64,000 nt of DNA from Punctularia strigosozonata HHB-11173 SS5 (taxonomy: Eukaryota > Basidiomycota > Agaricomycetes > Corticiales > Punctulariaceae). Position numbers and translations under genes: made by a program. The stretch spans positions 57,805-121,804 of the forward strand of contig NW_006767449.1 in the NCBI RefSeq assembly GCF_000264995.1. Reading direction: 5' to 3'. The notes under the pieces were generated by a model. It was given only the letters and a program-made list of their open reading frames with translations, was not told the origin of the DNA and searched no databases. Of this stretch, positions 41,779-58,663 are shown in pieces; the stretch's first letter is position 1, and every line of letters begins with the position of its first letter.

Positions 41779-43795
41779 ATGTCGCTCATGCCGTCTGGAG
41801 AGCGTAGTGCTGCGAGTCCGAAGCATGGCTTGCAGTCGATCCAACCTAGTGCCAGAGAGGAGGTTGAGCGGACAGCTCCTGTCCATGAAACACGTGGATC
41901 GCGACGACTTTCCAGAGCCAGGGAAGTTGTGCGCGAGGTTGTCGAAGAAGAGGAGGAAAACTTTCAAAAATTCTGGGACAGGTTTCGCGGCAAGGGACGG
42001 GAGGTGAGCTGGAGCGAGAGCCTGCGCAACATCGTGTTTTCGTCGTGTAGGTCCTCCAACAAGTAAGTGCGTGCCCTCTTTACACCAACATTCTGTTCCG
42101 CAACAGGGCTCAACATCTTCTTCGTCATTCTCCCGATCGCTTGGGTTTCTCATTGGGTACAATGGCATACCGGCTTGACGTTCGGACGTACGTCGCAACC
42201 CTTCGGTGCAACCGCCTGTACGCACCCTGATCATACATTTTAGTATGCTTCGTTGCTATCCTTCCCATGGCCAGGATATTTGACTACTGCGGCGAGCAGA
42301 TGGCGTTCTACCTTGGCTATAGCCTTGGTGACCTGGTCGTCATCACGCTCAATAATGCTGTGGAGGCGACTCTTTCCATCATATTGCTTTTGAAATGCCA
42401 GTCAGTATTATTTGTCGTACCTCATCTCCGAAGGCGCCTCACTCTTTGTCGTACCAGGGTGAAACTGCTGCAATCCACGATCGCAGGTGTGGTGCTTCTC
42501 CACCTGCTCCTCATACCTGGGACTGCGTTCCTTGTCGGAGGGGCGCGCATCTGGGAGCAAGAACTGCACGAGCATCCTACCCAGGTACGGCCGGGTCTTT
42601 CTTGCACTTTAACCCTTACACATTATGCTTATCAGCTGAACCACTCACTTTTGACGATCGGGTATGCTATCCCTGCTGTAATATGTAGATTCTCACTGAC
42701 ACCTTCGCGAAGAGTCCTTGCCCTCCTTCTTCCATCAGCCTTTTTCTCGTCGATTGGCACGGGCTTACCGTCAGGAATTACTACTGGTCTCCGACATGAC
42801 CTCGGACAAATTTCTCGAGGTTTGGCTCTCATACTGCTGATTGTGTAAGCCAGGATTCACCGCGCAACGAAGGTTCTTCTGAGCCTCACATTTGGCGACT
42901 AGATACATCGCGTCCCGCATTTATTTGCATCATCCACCGGGTGCAGAGGGTCAACATGTGGACGCACACCTGCCCCATGCATTAAGGATCAAGGAACGCG
43001 AACTCGCTAGGCAGCGCCCGGAGGTGAACGTTTGGTCCTGTATTGCGCTGTCCCTCGTCGTCATCGTGCTGATGGCTGTTACCGCTTGGATGGTGCGTGT
43101 GCCTACTAGCTCCCAGTCACCTGCCTTCACCTTGAACATGTTGGTATAGTTAGTCGAGAGTATCGAATTCGTGCAGGAGCGTAGCAACATACAAGACGAG
43201 TGAGGTATCAAATATGCGGTTCGTGTGATGCCATCTGATGGGACGTGGACCAGGTGGTTTGGCCTCGTTTTCCTCCCGATCGTATCTTTCTCTGCGGACG
43301 GCGTAGTCGCAATCGTGCTGTTCTTGCGCGTGCTGTTCCGGGCCTACCACGGCAAAGACAAAGATTCCTATATAACGACGCTGGCGAGAGGCCGAACGAT
43401 CGATCTCAGCATACAGTTCACGCTGTTCTGGATGCCGTTCTTCGTCTTGCTCGGATGGTGGACCGACCGGCCGTTGAGCCTGCTGTTTGGTGAGTATTTC
43501 GACTGTACCGAGGATCCTGACATCGGAAGCTGAGCAAGTTTTCGAGATATGTTCGAGGTTGCGCTATTGCTCGGCGCGTGCTTCCTGGTGAACTATGTCA
43601 CTGCCGACGCGAAGACGAATTGGGCCGAAGGTTGTATCATGGTCGGTTTCTATGTGATGATCGTTCGTTTTCAACCTTGTTCATGTTGTAGTGAGCGTTC
43701 ACTCACGGTCGTCTTGACAGGCGCTGTGTTCCTGGTTTTACCCCGGCAACATGGTGATCGAGGAAATGGTCCAGTGTCAGAAGAATATCCTTTGA
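41779..43795 (+). CDS. Cation/proton exchanger, CAX/VCX1 family, tandem copy 2
   Basis: Paralogue of the gene at 36295 with the same intron layout. The start chosen is MSLMPSGERSAASPKHG; it leads to FWDRFRGKGREV, then INxFF/IAWVSHWV-type helices. The first alpha repeat reads SLGDLVVITLNNAVEATLS, then LLQSTIAGVVLLHLLLIPGTAFLVGGARIWEQ. The second half has WFGLVFLPIVSFSADGVVAIV, TIDLSIQFTLFWMPFFVLLGW, MFEVALLLGACFLVNYVTADAK, NWAEG and ALCSWFYPGN, ending QCQKNIL. It keeps the acidic residue in LNNAVE but, like copy 1, has SFSADG in place of GNAAEH in repeat two. Likely arose by tandem duplication with the DUF6534 gene in between. Confidence 0.85.
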
Positions 43796-43952
43796 AATTG
43801 TGACTAGCTTCCATATGCCAGTCCTCGTTGTCCTGCTTGCTTCAGAGTCATTTGCAATATAACATGCATTGAACCCAATTCATATGATACTGTACAGGAT
43901 GGTCGCATGCGTTCGCGCGGGGGTGAATAAAACTTGAGCTCATCATTCATGA

Positions 43953-45687
43953 TTAGACAACATCGAAGAAACCGGCCATATCCCAACCTCCTTCAGGCTG
44001 TCCCTCGCGCACCCATCCCACCCTATCCATAGTCAAGCCCGCGACCCTAACGAACAACGTCGAATCGAGCAGCTCGAGACCCGGTAGCTTCTCGTCCGCA
44101 TCTTCGAGCGCCTTCGAGAAATAGCCAGGGTACCGGTGACTGTACAGCGTCGCGTAGTGCGCGAGCGCCCTCTGGATCTTCGGAACGTGGTCGTCCGGGT
44201 GGCCCAGCACGGATTGGATGAGAGGCAGCCACGGGTTTGGCACCGTCTTCACACCCCGCGCGCCGAATGTTTGTGCCGTGATGGGCTCTTTCTGTTCGGG
44301 GGGTAGAATGTCCGTCGATGTGTTGTGGTAGAAGGACTCGAGACCGAGCGCAGGACGGCCGCGGCCGACGTACTCTGTAAGCACGGTTGCGAAGTACGCA
44401 TGTAAGAGAGCGAGCTGCGAGGCGGGTTTCAGAGCGAGCACCAAAGAGGGTATGAACAAGGACGATGTGACAAGGTGCATCCTGTAGCAACATAGTTGAT
44501 CAGTCACACGGGCATCAGGAACGCGGAGAAAGGGCTTACAAGAAGAAGTCGGCATTGAAGTCTTTGCCCTTGGTGAAGCCGCCGACGCCGTAGATCAAAA
44601 CATTCGTCCAGGCGATCTCTTCCAATTTCTCCTCAATATGTCCCTCGGCTCCGCCGAGCCACTCGTCGGTATAGGCGAGGATTTTGCTAACGCGGTCCTC
44701 GTCGTTTAGCACGTCGGCCGCTGACTCCGCAAGATCCCTCGGACGACGAGGAGAGAACAACGGATCCTTGAGTACCCGTGCAAGAATCGTCAAAGCATGC
44801 GTCTTGCTCGCAGATGTTGGTACGGGTAGTTGTGACGTCGTCGAGGAGATGGAGAGCGAAGGCAGGAGGGAGGTCACTCGAGCAAAGGCAGAAGCGCTCT
44901 TCGGTGGGCCTTGGTCGAACAGGCTCTCAACCATCAAAGTAGGGGATGTCGCTGCATGCACGCATGTCTGAGCAAGGCCTGAGTCACCAAATTAGCGCGA
45001 TTCGGCATAATCAGCTGGGAATAATCACCTTCGACGAGAATGCCCGGTATTCCGAATTCGATCCCGTAACCAGTATGAATCAATGGGTGCAGGAGGCCTC
45101 CAATGAAACGATTTAGGAGGTGAGGATGAGACTCCGCAGTCTTGCCGCCAAAGTTGAACTTGTGCGAGAATATGTAGGTCTCGAGTGTCTCCTTCGCGCC
45201 GTTCTTCTTGATGGCATCGACGAAGAAGTTAACGTATGCATTGTAATACCTATGAAGTCAAATTCAGTACGGCCAATAGCAGACGTCGAATGACGAGGTG
45301 CTCACCTCTCGTCGCCGAGGTGTTCGGTGAAATTGTCGGTAGTGATCTCAGAGGGTGACTTGAACGCGTCCCGTTGAGACTTCTTGTCCTGTTCATACGC
45401 CGCTTCGATCAATTCTCCATTCCCTCCCAACGTCCAGAGGGCGAGCAGGCGATGTGCAGTATGGCTGGGTCTCGACGTCAGACAGGCCGACCAATCAGTC
45501 ACAGAGGACAGAGTACGAACTTGTGGAACCCTCGATCATTGAAGAAGATATGCCATTTCTCGTGGTTATCCTTGAGCGTATTCGCCAGATATGTCGTCGA
45601 GCTCTGGTCAATCCCTGGCCAACGTCCCGGGGAGAGATGCGACGTCGGCGGCGGGAGAACGGACGGGAACAGCTCGTCGAGACTCAT
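43953..45687 (-). CDS. Questin oxidase-like protein (DUF4243 family)
   Basis: Minus-strand gene with about four exons and short introns. The start MSLDELFPSVLPP at 45687 was preferred to the ATG 60 bases further upstream because it fits the family. Family hallmarks are YNAYVNFFVDAIKKNG, FNFGGKTAESHPHLLNRF, LLHPLIHTGYGIEF, an MHLVTSSLFIPS segment, YVGRGRPAL and a C-terminal end GGWDMAGFFDVV. The family contains AflY and GedK, Baeyer-Villiger-type oxygenases of polyketide pathways, such as questin to desmethylsulochrin. No polyketide synthase or other pathway gene is next to it here, so a secondary-metabolite role is not supported by context and the substrate is unknown. Confidence 0.82.
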
Positions 45688-50572
<4,885 letters not shown>

Positions 50573-51692
50573 GGTCGCGTTTCGGTGGCTAGTCAACGAG
50601 GAGATGGCCTTCAAACGGTATACAGCCGGGCTATTTGAATCCTGAACCATGAGAGTGCATGTACTTTGCACAGAACATGTTGGTAATGGTGGTGTGTGTG
50701 AAGACACATGGGTGCCTGTAGACTGTTACGACAGCTGAGCGATCTCAGCACGCGTTTGACGTTCGCGTTCTTCGCAGTACAGGCCCCGCGAAGACACTGC
50801 TGACTTAGACGAATACGCGCGAAGGCGCCATCCACTGTGCTCGGGGGTTGCTAGTCGCAGAGCACAGTGGACACCGCGTCGCCTGCCGTCGCCGCCGCCG
50901 CCGTTATGGATGACCCGGGCGGTCGAGCTTGGTACCCGGTGTACTTTGTGAACGCCACGAAGCAGACGCTGAGAGACCGTCTTATATATACATCCTTCCT
51001 TCTCCCGTTTGGTGAGAGTAAGGTACGCAGTCAAGCCCTGGAACCTGACAACCAGATCTTCAATGAGAGTAAAGGGGGTGGGCTGCCGTGTAGTCGCATT
51101 AGTCCATTCGCGCTGCGTCGTTCCACCGACAGATCACAGGCGACCATCTGGTACACACAGAGCGCCGTTAGTGAGGCATCCGGGAGGTCACCCGCTCGCG
51201 GAAGCTCGGGGAGTGAATGATTCGAAGACATCTGCACGTAACCGTGGCGTCTCGCCGACCACTGCTGCTCTACCCAAGGTTATCCCCGGCGACACCATGT
51301 CTCAGGATGGCGAGAGTGAGTGAGCGGGAGGTCCCATGCTCGTCTTCCGCCGTCCTGACTCTCGTAATATTGACTATGTCCGGCAGAGAAGGGGTGAAAA
51401 ATGGAGCAGTCATGTCCAAGAACTAGATGGCGATCGCGGGACGAGACAAGCAGCGTTTGGTGTACGTGCCCTCCCGTCTTCCACCTCTTCGTCCGTTATG
51501 TATTGGTGCCACAATTCTGTGCCAATGCTTTGCGCCCCGCCAATGAGTCGAAGGCCAAGCTGGACGCCGTCAAATCTTGTGTTGACATGGGACCCTATGA
51601 GCAAACGGTATATCTGCACCATATGGAGCTGACGCGGGTTTCGACTTCATCAGAACGGACTTCATACCACTACAACGCACCCCCAAGCAGCA
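50573..51692. other. Intergenic between MET17 copy 2 and the S9 peptidase, with a coding-like stretch
   Basis: Around 51480-51650 one plus frame reads FVRYVLVPQFCANALRP, then ESKAKLDAVKSC and YEQTVYLHHMEL. This looks like real protein, but I could not build a gene with a start, and it ends just before the S9 start. A GTTATCCCCG...GATGGCGAG stretch near 51275-51320 resembles one near 48547-48585. Confidence 0.35.
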
Positions 51693-54043
51693 ATGTCCTT
51701 GAAAACTGCACCCTACGGTACCTGGCAATCCCCAATATCGGCAGAATCGCTGTTTGTACAGGTGTGGACTAGCGTTGCCACTACGCTCGGTAGTGTAGAG
51801 GCTAACAATCTGCTCGGATGATCGCGCACGCTATCTGCGGGTTGTATAGTCTATCTCGTTCGACAATGTGCTCGTTGATGAAGTTACCGGCAAGATATAC
51901 CTCATCGAGAGTCGACCGTCCGAGGATGGTCGCAGTGTCGTCGTAGACACGGCTACCGGAACCGACCTCGTTGGTCCCGGATGGAATGTCCGCACCGGCG
52001 TTCAGGAATACGGCGGAGGCCCTGCCATCGTCTATAATGGGATCCTCTACTTCTCGCACTTCGTTGATAATCGAGTATATGCGGTCAAGTCAGGCGAAGA
52101 GCCTAAGGCGATCACACCAGGTCAGTTCCGCGATCATTCGTGGTGCTATCCGAGCCTTAATCTCGCGTAGACAACAAGAACCACCGCTTTGCGGATTTCG
52201 ACGTCTACCCTTCCCTGAATGGTTCTCCCATCCTCGTCGCCATCCTCGAAGATCATACCAAGCCTGCCCCTGCGGACGTTGTGACGTCTTTGGTTATCAT
52301 CGACGTTGATACATCCACCGTCTCTCAACTCGTCTCCGGCATCGACTTCTACTCCAGCCCGCGCTTCTCCCCCGACGGTACCCGTCTGGCATGGCAGCAG
52401 TGGTCCCACCCTGACATGCCTTGGGAAGGCTCCGAAATCTTTGTTGCCGACGTACACATTCAGTCTGGCTCGGCTTCGCCAGTAACCCTTGACACGCCGA
52501 TACACGTCGCTGGCAAGAAAGGCGAGATCAGCGCGGCCTATCCCACCTGGACGAAGCACAACACCCTCTTCTTCACCAGCGACGAGGGCCGCCTACGTTT
52601 CCAAAATCCTTGGGCGTACGCGTCCGGGACTGCCAAAGCGCTACTCAAGGAGCCTCTCGATCAGGACTTCGGCCAGCCGCAGTGGTTCTTGGGCTGGCAG
52701 TTTGGCGCTGCGCTGGACGACGCCGGCAAGTTTTTCCTGTTCTCCGCGAGCAAAGAGGGACGGGACGTGCTTCAGCTCGTCGACGCCTCCACGGGGACCT
52801 CGAAGGAGATCGACGGCCCGTATGCCGAAGTCGTCTCGCTTCGCCGTGCGGGGACCAACAAAGTGGCGGTAGTGGGCCAGAGCATCAACGCGCCGACGTT
52901 CCTTGGCTTGGTCACGTTCGACGAGGGGCTCAACCCGTCATTCGTTACGATTAGGTCCACCTCCTCGGGCGAAGAATTGTCCGAGGGTCTGCTTGCGAAA
53001 CCGCAACCTATCACGCTGAATATCCCTGGAAATGAGCTATGCCACGTCATTTACTACGCGCCGACGAACCCCGATTACTCCGGGACGAGTATCGAGGGCG
53101 AGAAGCCGCCGTGTGTGGTCGGCGTTCACGGCGGACCGACTTTCAGGACTGGACAGGGATTGGACAAGGCGAAGCAGTTTTGGACTAGCCGTGGCTGGGG
53201 ATGGTGAGATTCGACGCTGTTCTCGAAATTGCCCGCTCATGGCTGACGGGATGTTGCAGGCTGGACGTCAACTATGGTGGCTCATCTGGCTACGGTCGTG
53301 ACTATATGTGAGCACGTTGCTCGATGTTATTACTTGGTGTTCTTACCGCCCACGGCGTCAGTGATCGTTTGAAGGGCCAATGGGGGGTCGTCGACGTCGC
53401 AGATTGTGTGGTCGCCGTACAGTTGTTGTCCCTTGCGCCATACTCCTTGATCGATCCTCGGCGCCTTGCCATCCGTGGCGGTTCTGCCGGCGGATACACC
53501 GTTTTGCAAGCGCTCACGCACCCTGATCCGGAGTGGGCGAAGGTATGGGCGGCGGGCACGAGCATGTACGGCATCTCAGACCTCAGGGGTTTGGTGTCGG
53601 ACACGCACAAGTTCGAGAGCCAGTACATGTACAAGTTGTAAGTCGGAACCACTGCGTGATTCATGTTATGGGGCGCTGACGTTCTTTCAGGATGGGCGGC
53701 ACGTTGGAAGAGATACCTGAAGTGTACGAGGAGCGTTCGCCAGTCGAACATGCGGACCGGATTGTGGCCCCGCTTCTGGTGAGCACGTCATCGTAATTCA
53801 TCCCGTAGCACTCGCTGAATGCCCCATACCTCATAGATCCTTCAAGGACTCCTTGACGCCGTCGTGCCGCCAGCCCAGGCGAATGTAATCGTTCAGAGCA
53901 TTGAGGATCGACACGGACAAGTTAAATACGTCCCTTTCGAGGGCGAGGGACATGGGTGGAGGAAGGCAGAGACAAAGGTGGCCGCGTTGAATGATGAACT
54001 TGCGTGGTACCAGGACGTGTTAGGGCTGAAGCAAAGCGAGTGA
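51693..54043 (+). CDS. S9 (prolyl oligopeptidase family) dipeptidyl/acylaminoacyl peptidase
   Basis: Serine peptidase of about 665 residues with an N-terminal beta-propeller and a C-terminal alpha/beta hydrolase domain. The start [18 protein letters not shown] is typical for fungal S9C-like proteins and was chosen over upstream ATGs. After an intron come [36 protein letters not shown] and [13 protein letters not shown]. Propeller motifs follow ([31 protein letters not shown]). The catalytic domain has [18 protein letters not shown] (nucleophile Ser near 53487), GLLDAVVPP (Asp near 53850) and GEGHGW (His near 53950), so the triad is complete. No signal peptide is visible, so it is probably cytosolic and takes short peptides. 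Six or more short introns. Confidence 0.88.
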
Positions 54044-54336
54044 AGGTTGCGGAACGACAAGCTCACTGCTGACTGCGTACCGAATCCAAACTTGCCGTGA
54101 TCGCACAAAGACGCATGCTCAGATTCCGATGTCCCTTTGTTCTCGTTTCCACGAGTGTTCATCTTCCGTATGTGCTTGTACACGACTCTCTGAAGCATTG
54201 AAGTAGAGCTTATGTATGGCAACGTTCGCGTGAGCCTTGAAGCAAGCGCAGGGCCGAGCGCCTGCTCGCGAAGAGTGGATAGTACAGATGTATTATGAGT
54301 GCGTACTACCTACGGAAGATATCCTCTGCGACTACA

Positions 54337-55313
54337 TTAGAACTTTGCCTCCCAACTGACCCCGCAACCGCATCCCGAGCCCTTGGCTTGCGGATTGTCC
54401 ACAACACGGAACGAAGACCCAATCAACTCGGTCGCATAGTCTATCGTTGATCCTAGACAAAGATCAGACACATGCATCGGTTCGACACGTTGTGAAAGTG
54501 GGTGTACGAACCCTTCAACAATGCGAGAGAGACTGCGTCGACTACGACCCGCGCGGATCGGACCTGAGGATGCTCGAAGACGCTGCATGCATTCATTCAG
54601 TGGCGGATACGATACATACACGCAACAACTCACTAGTCTTCCGGCTGCTTTCCCTCCGATAAATAGGCAAGGTCCATCTTATATTGATAGCCATGACACC
54701 CGCCTGCCTCCACCGCAATGCGGAGGGCAACATCATCCACTTTCTCTCGCTGACTTATCTTCCGCAGTTGCTGCCGAGCGAGCTGTCAATCAGCGTCGCG
54801 ACAGTATGCATGCGTACGAACGCTTACCTCGGCAGCCCTTTCCGTGAGCCCGATCTTCGCCTCGGTTTCGGGTATTGGCTCGACATCAACTTCTAGATCT
54901 TCCAACGCGTCGGCTGTCGGGGCAGACGTAACCCTGCACTGTTGCGCAGGTGGGTGTGTGGCTAGCGCGGCGCGAGCCGAAGGTGTGGTGGAGAATTCGC
55001 GAGACCAGTATATCTGAGAAGCAGAGCGACCATGCCGGGGTGCGATATACGATGCAACGGAGCCAGTGGGAGAGGTCGCTCCCCTACCAGTGTGGACAGT
55101 CAAAGTAGCTGAGTTGCTCGAATTGTCCTGCCTCGTCGCACTAGTCGAGGCTATGCTGCTGTGCCGTGCATGTCCGTGTAATGTGGTACGGGCCATGTCG
55201 AGGGGGGCGCTGGCGGCTGCAATATGGGAGCGGTACCACGCGAGGACAGGGGCCTTCGTGGCGCCCGATGCGTACGTCCTAAATGCAGCGAGAGACATTG
55301 CCTTGACGAGCAA
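54337..55313 (-). CDS. ISCA-type iron-sulfur cluster assembly protein (ISA1/ISA2-like)
   Basis: Four exons with GT-AG introns that join in frame: 54828-55313, 54634-54782, 54512-54582 and 54337-54452. The long first exon encodes a mitochondrial-presequence-like, Ser/Ala/Arg-rich N-terminus (RTYASGATKAP, REFSTTPSARAA) and an acidic linker. The A-type domain follows: LRKISQREKVDDVALRIAVE, GGCHGYQYKMDL (first conserved Cys), EDYVFEHP, RVVVDAVSLALLKGSTIDY, ELIGSSFRVVDNPQAKG and SGCGCGVSWE (the CGC pair). All three cluster-ligand cysteines are present. ISA proteins act in mitochondria in 4Fe-4S cluster formation. The TELIGSSF and SGCGCGVSWE ending fits ISA2 better than ISA1, but this is not firm. 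Divergent from FAHD1-like gene. Confidence 0.88.
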
Positions 55314-55698
55314 GGTAACTTAGTAGTTGTAGATTCGAGGAAGGAGGAATTGGGTACGAGTGCAAGCGGCGATTCGCGAACCGAGTCTTGGTCAGTCATG
55401 TGTAAGCCTCACCGCTACGGCTGGGACGGCGTACCTGGAGTGCTATTCGACTGAGCTTTGGGCTCGAGATTAGTTCTAGTGAGCCTACGGATATATATTG
55501 TACAACATATGGTTACTCGGGAGTGCGGAGGTGCACGGAGTGCCGTGAAATCTATGACGAATTACACATCCCGCTTCGCTCAGGCCATAGCCTATAGCTC
55601 GCCTGCTTGACTCCCCGACTTCTTGTTTCACGCACAGTCTATATATTACACTGCTTCGACAAGGATATCAGTATATCTGCTCGCAGAAGCAAGCAAAC
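55314..55698. promoter_or_regulatory. Divergent promoter between ISA and FAHD1-like genes
   Basis: A 385-base region between two start codons facing away from each other. A TATATAT stretch lies near 55490, and another near 55639 lies about 60 bases before the FAHD1-like start. Confidence 0.45.
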
Positions 55699-56656
55699 AT
55701 GGCAGCAGCAGCGTTCGTCCGGCATGGCAAGAAGGTACGCATCGGCGTCATCCTCTTCGTGCCCATCTCAATTGGACAGATCGTCGCTATAGGCAGGAAC
55801 TATGTCGACCATGTGAAGGAATTGAACAACACCGTTCCGAAGGAGCCCTTCTTCTTCCTCAAGCCCACGTCCAGCTATCTTCCCTCAGGAGGCAACATCG
55901 AGATTCCCCGAGGTGTGGATGCGCACCACGAAGGTTAGTACCGGTCATACTGTTGCTTCTAATTGGAGATGTTGATGCACATGCGATACAGTCGAACTTG
56001 GTCTTGTCATCGGCAAGTCAGGGAGGGATATATCCCAAGCAAATGCCTTCTCGCATGTCGCCGGCTACGGTACGTAGGATGTATGTCACGCTATCACGGA
56101 TCAGGCTCTTACTACCCTCTCAGCTCTGGCTCTGGACATGACCGGTCGCAACGTACAAAACGAGGTGAAGAAGAAGGGATTACCATGGACCACTGCAAAG
56201 GGCTTTGACACCTTCACCCCGATCAGGTAGCGTACCCCACAACACTGCATACATACAGGAAACAGCACTGACGCCCTCGTATCCAGCTCCTTCATTCCAA
56301 AAGATGCCGTTTCCGACCCGCAAAATCTGCGTCTCTCCATGAAGGCATGCATATATACCCTCATTGAAGCAACTCGTGACTGAAGCTCCTCATCATCCCA
56401 GGTGAACGGCATCATCAAGCAAGACGGCACGACGGCCGACATGATCTTCCCCATTCCCCGCCTCATCGAGCACATCTCCTCCATCATGACCCTCGAAGAG
56501 GGCGACCTCGTCCTCACGGGTACACCCTCCGGTGTAGGTCCTATCGTACCCGGGGACCGTATCTCTTGCTCGTTGGCGGACAAGGATGGCAAGGAGATTG
56601 CCAAGCTCGACGTCGGCGCCGTGCAGCGGGAGGGTGGTTATAGCTTCAGCCCTTGA
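55699..56656 (+). CDS. Fumarylacetoacetate hydrolase family protein, FAHD1-like acylpyruvase
   Basis: Product of about 230 residues. After a short first exon ([12 protein letters not shown]) the reading is [83 protein letters not shown] and [16 protein letters not shown], then [35 protein letters not shown] and [16 protein letters not shown] supplies the metal-binding glutamates and GTPSGVGP is the family signature. Family members act in mitochondria or cytosol as acylpyruvate hydrolase, oxaloacetate decarboxylase or oxaloacetate tautomerase. Which applies cannot be told from sequence. Introns are 45-60 nt. Confidence 0.9.
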
Positions 56657-56988
56657 AGTACCTCCGTTGCTAAATCGTAGGGCGAGGACGCTGGGTTTGC
56701 ATGGAGAAATAACAAAAACCGAAATTGAATCATATGATGCATTCGTCATACGCTATTATACCAATGACTACGAGTCTCCGCTACTCACGGTGACCTTGCG
56801 CGTGTATCTCCAAGTCGTTCATGGATCTGTGCGACAGTCAGACGAGGCAGACGAGCGCGTTTATCCCAGGCGTGACAGGGCGCTGACACGAACGTCTCGC
56901 GTTCTCGTCACGCTTCTCGCTTCAGCTTGCCCCTTCGCTAAGTTCACGCCCACTTGAACAGCTAACGCCTGCCGTGTCCCCCCTCGTT
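56657..56988. other. Intergenic between FAHD1-like and SAP-like genes
   Basis: 3' region of the first and 5' region of the second gene; nothing else recognised. Confidence 0.5.
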
Positions 56989-58001
56989 ATGTCGAGCAAA
57001 ATACCTTGGGAATCTGTCAAAATGCTCACGCTCAGGAGTCTGTGCCAAGAGATCGGTGCGCCGCACTGGGGGGCCATGCGGAAAGACGAAATGATCGCGT
57101 TCCTCCAGGCCGCCAACGAGAAGGGAGGTGAGTGAATCTCGAAAGCCCTTCGCAGTCGTTTGGGACGAGGGGCGTTATTGATCGTGTGCTACATCGCGCA
57201 GTGGAGGCCGCTGCGAAGGAGATGCCCACGCCCGCCAACATCGAGACGCGCGCGGATGGCACGTCCGTCAAGCGCAAGGCGGCGCCGAAGGAGGAGCCCT
57301 CCGTTCTCGTTGGAGGAAGCGAGACGCCGTCGGCCAGCACGCGGAGCAAGCGGGCTAAGGCGGTAATTCAGACGAGGAGCTCGAGCACGAAGGCGGCCAA
57401 GGCTAAGGCTGAGAAGGACGCGGCCAACGGCGTTGGTAGGAAGCCGGCGCCGAGGAAGAAGAAGCGTCCTGCGAAGAAGGTGGAGAAGACAAGCATCAGC
57501 GACGACGAGGACGCCGAGGGAGAGGACGTGGAGCCGTCTGACGCGGAGGCGGATGCGGAAGGCGAGCCGTCCCAGGAGGCGCCGAATGATGATGCCATGC
57601 AGGAGGACGTACCCCCTCCTTCTGGTAGGTTATCCTTATTTGTCGATACTCATACGTGTGGTCTGACCGTGGAGCAGCCTCTGCAGAAACGAATGACGCT
57701 ACTGCCACTGACGACGGTGCGTGTTTCTCCTCTGCCGCTTGTACCTCCTGTTTACGAGCTCTTCCTGCATGTACTCGGCTCCGCTCTCACACTGCCCATA
57801 GATGTAGCCGGAAGTGGTGTTGTGCAGGATGCATCGCCCCCTGAACCCGTTACTGTCGTCGAGACTACGGCCACCGAGATGGTTGTCGATCCCGCTGGGA
57901 CATTTACCGCTTCGGAAACCACGCAAGTCGTAGTCCTCACCAACGAAGACGCAACATATGCAGTTGCTGCAGAAGGCACATCGACGACCCCCGCTGCATG
58001 A
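56989..58001 (+). CDS. Basic and acidic low-complexity protein with SAP-like N-terminus
   Basis: The ATG at 56989 gives MSSKIPWESVKMLTLRSLC; the first 45 residues (LRSLCQEIGAPHWG, KDEMIAFLQ) have the helix-turn-helix spacing of a SAP-like nucleic-acid-binding motif. A Lys/Ala-rich middle (RKPAPRKKKRPAKKVEK) resembles a nuclear localisation signal. An acidic stretch (DDEDAEGEDVEPSDAEAD) and a Val/Thr-rich C-terminus ending TSTTPAA follow. Introns are seen after NEKG and, near the 3' end, after PPPS and after TDD (57744-57801 region). Probably a chromatin- or RNA-associated protein; this is inference and no specific family is named. Confidence 0.65.
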
Positions 58002-58663
58002 AAAACGCGAACCGATGCGATATGACGACTCTCTGTTGTGAAAATTCGTACTTCATCGACAGGGTATATATTTGGCCATCCTTCCCCGGCTCCATTGCGC
58101 TGCTTTATATATGAAAATAATAATACGATCACAATTCAGGTGTTTCCTCTCGCGCAGGCGAGAAGCCATTCCTGGATTTCTGCGACGCGATAAACCTTCT
58201 TCCTCAAACGTTTTTAGGTTTCTGGATTGTGTGCGGATACCTACCGCTCTCGACCGAGTTGCGTTGTCATGTGGCCTGAACGCGAATCACGTCTCACCAA
58301 TAGGATAATGAAGCCTGAGGCCCGAGGTCCTACAAACATTCCAGATCCCAAGAGCATCATAGAGGCCAGTATGTGTACCGTGGAGTCGAACGGACTACCG
58401 TTAACCAATGCATCTCCCGTTCATCTGACTCATGAAACTCGTTGCCACGCTTCGAAGGAAACGTTGCTTGCACGAGGCCAGTGCTTCGCACCGCCTCCAG
58501 GCGTCGTGGATGGCAGCCCTATTACCCAAAGGGCGGGAATAGGACCATTGTCCGCAACTGATATTCACACTCAAGGGTGAGGCAAGCTTTGAGATTCGCC
58601 CCATCTCCAGTCGCCGCTACCTTCCGCGCGGCAAACATTTTCTCTTTTTTCCGGTTACACGAC
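58002..58663. other. Intergenic between SAP-like and coiled-coil genes
   Basis: No feature recognised besides short ORFs. Confidence 0.45.

Noticed and set aside
36295-43795. Multi-span proteins in tandem as possible STE3 pheromone receptors of a B mating-type locus
   Set aside because: Their sequence (LNNAVEATL, ARIWEQ, DAKTNWxEG) is that of CAX/VCX1 exchangers, and the seven-span gene between them has DUF6534 motifs. No pheromone precursor with a CaaX end was seen.
43953-45687. DUF4243 gene as part of a polyketide cluster
   Set aside because: Neighbours are exchangers and methionine enzymes; no polyketide synthase or tailoring enzyme is near.
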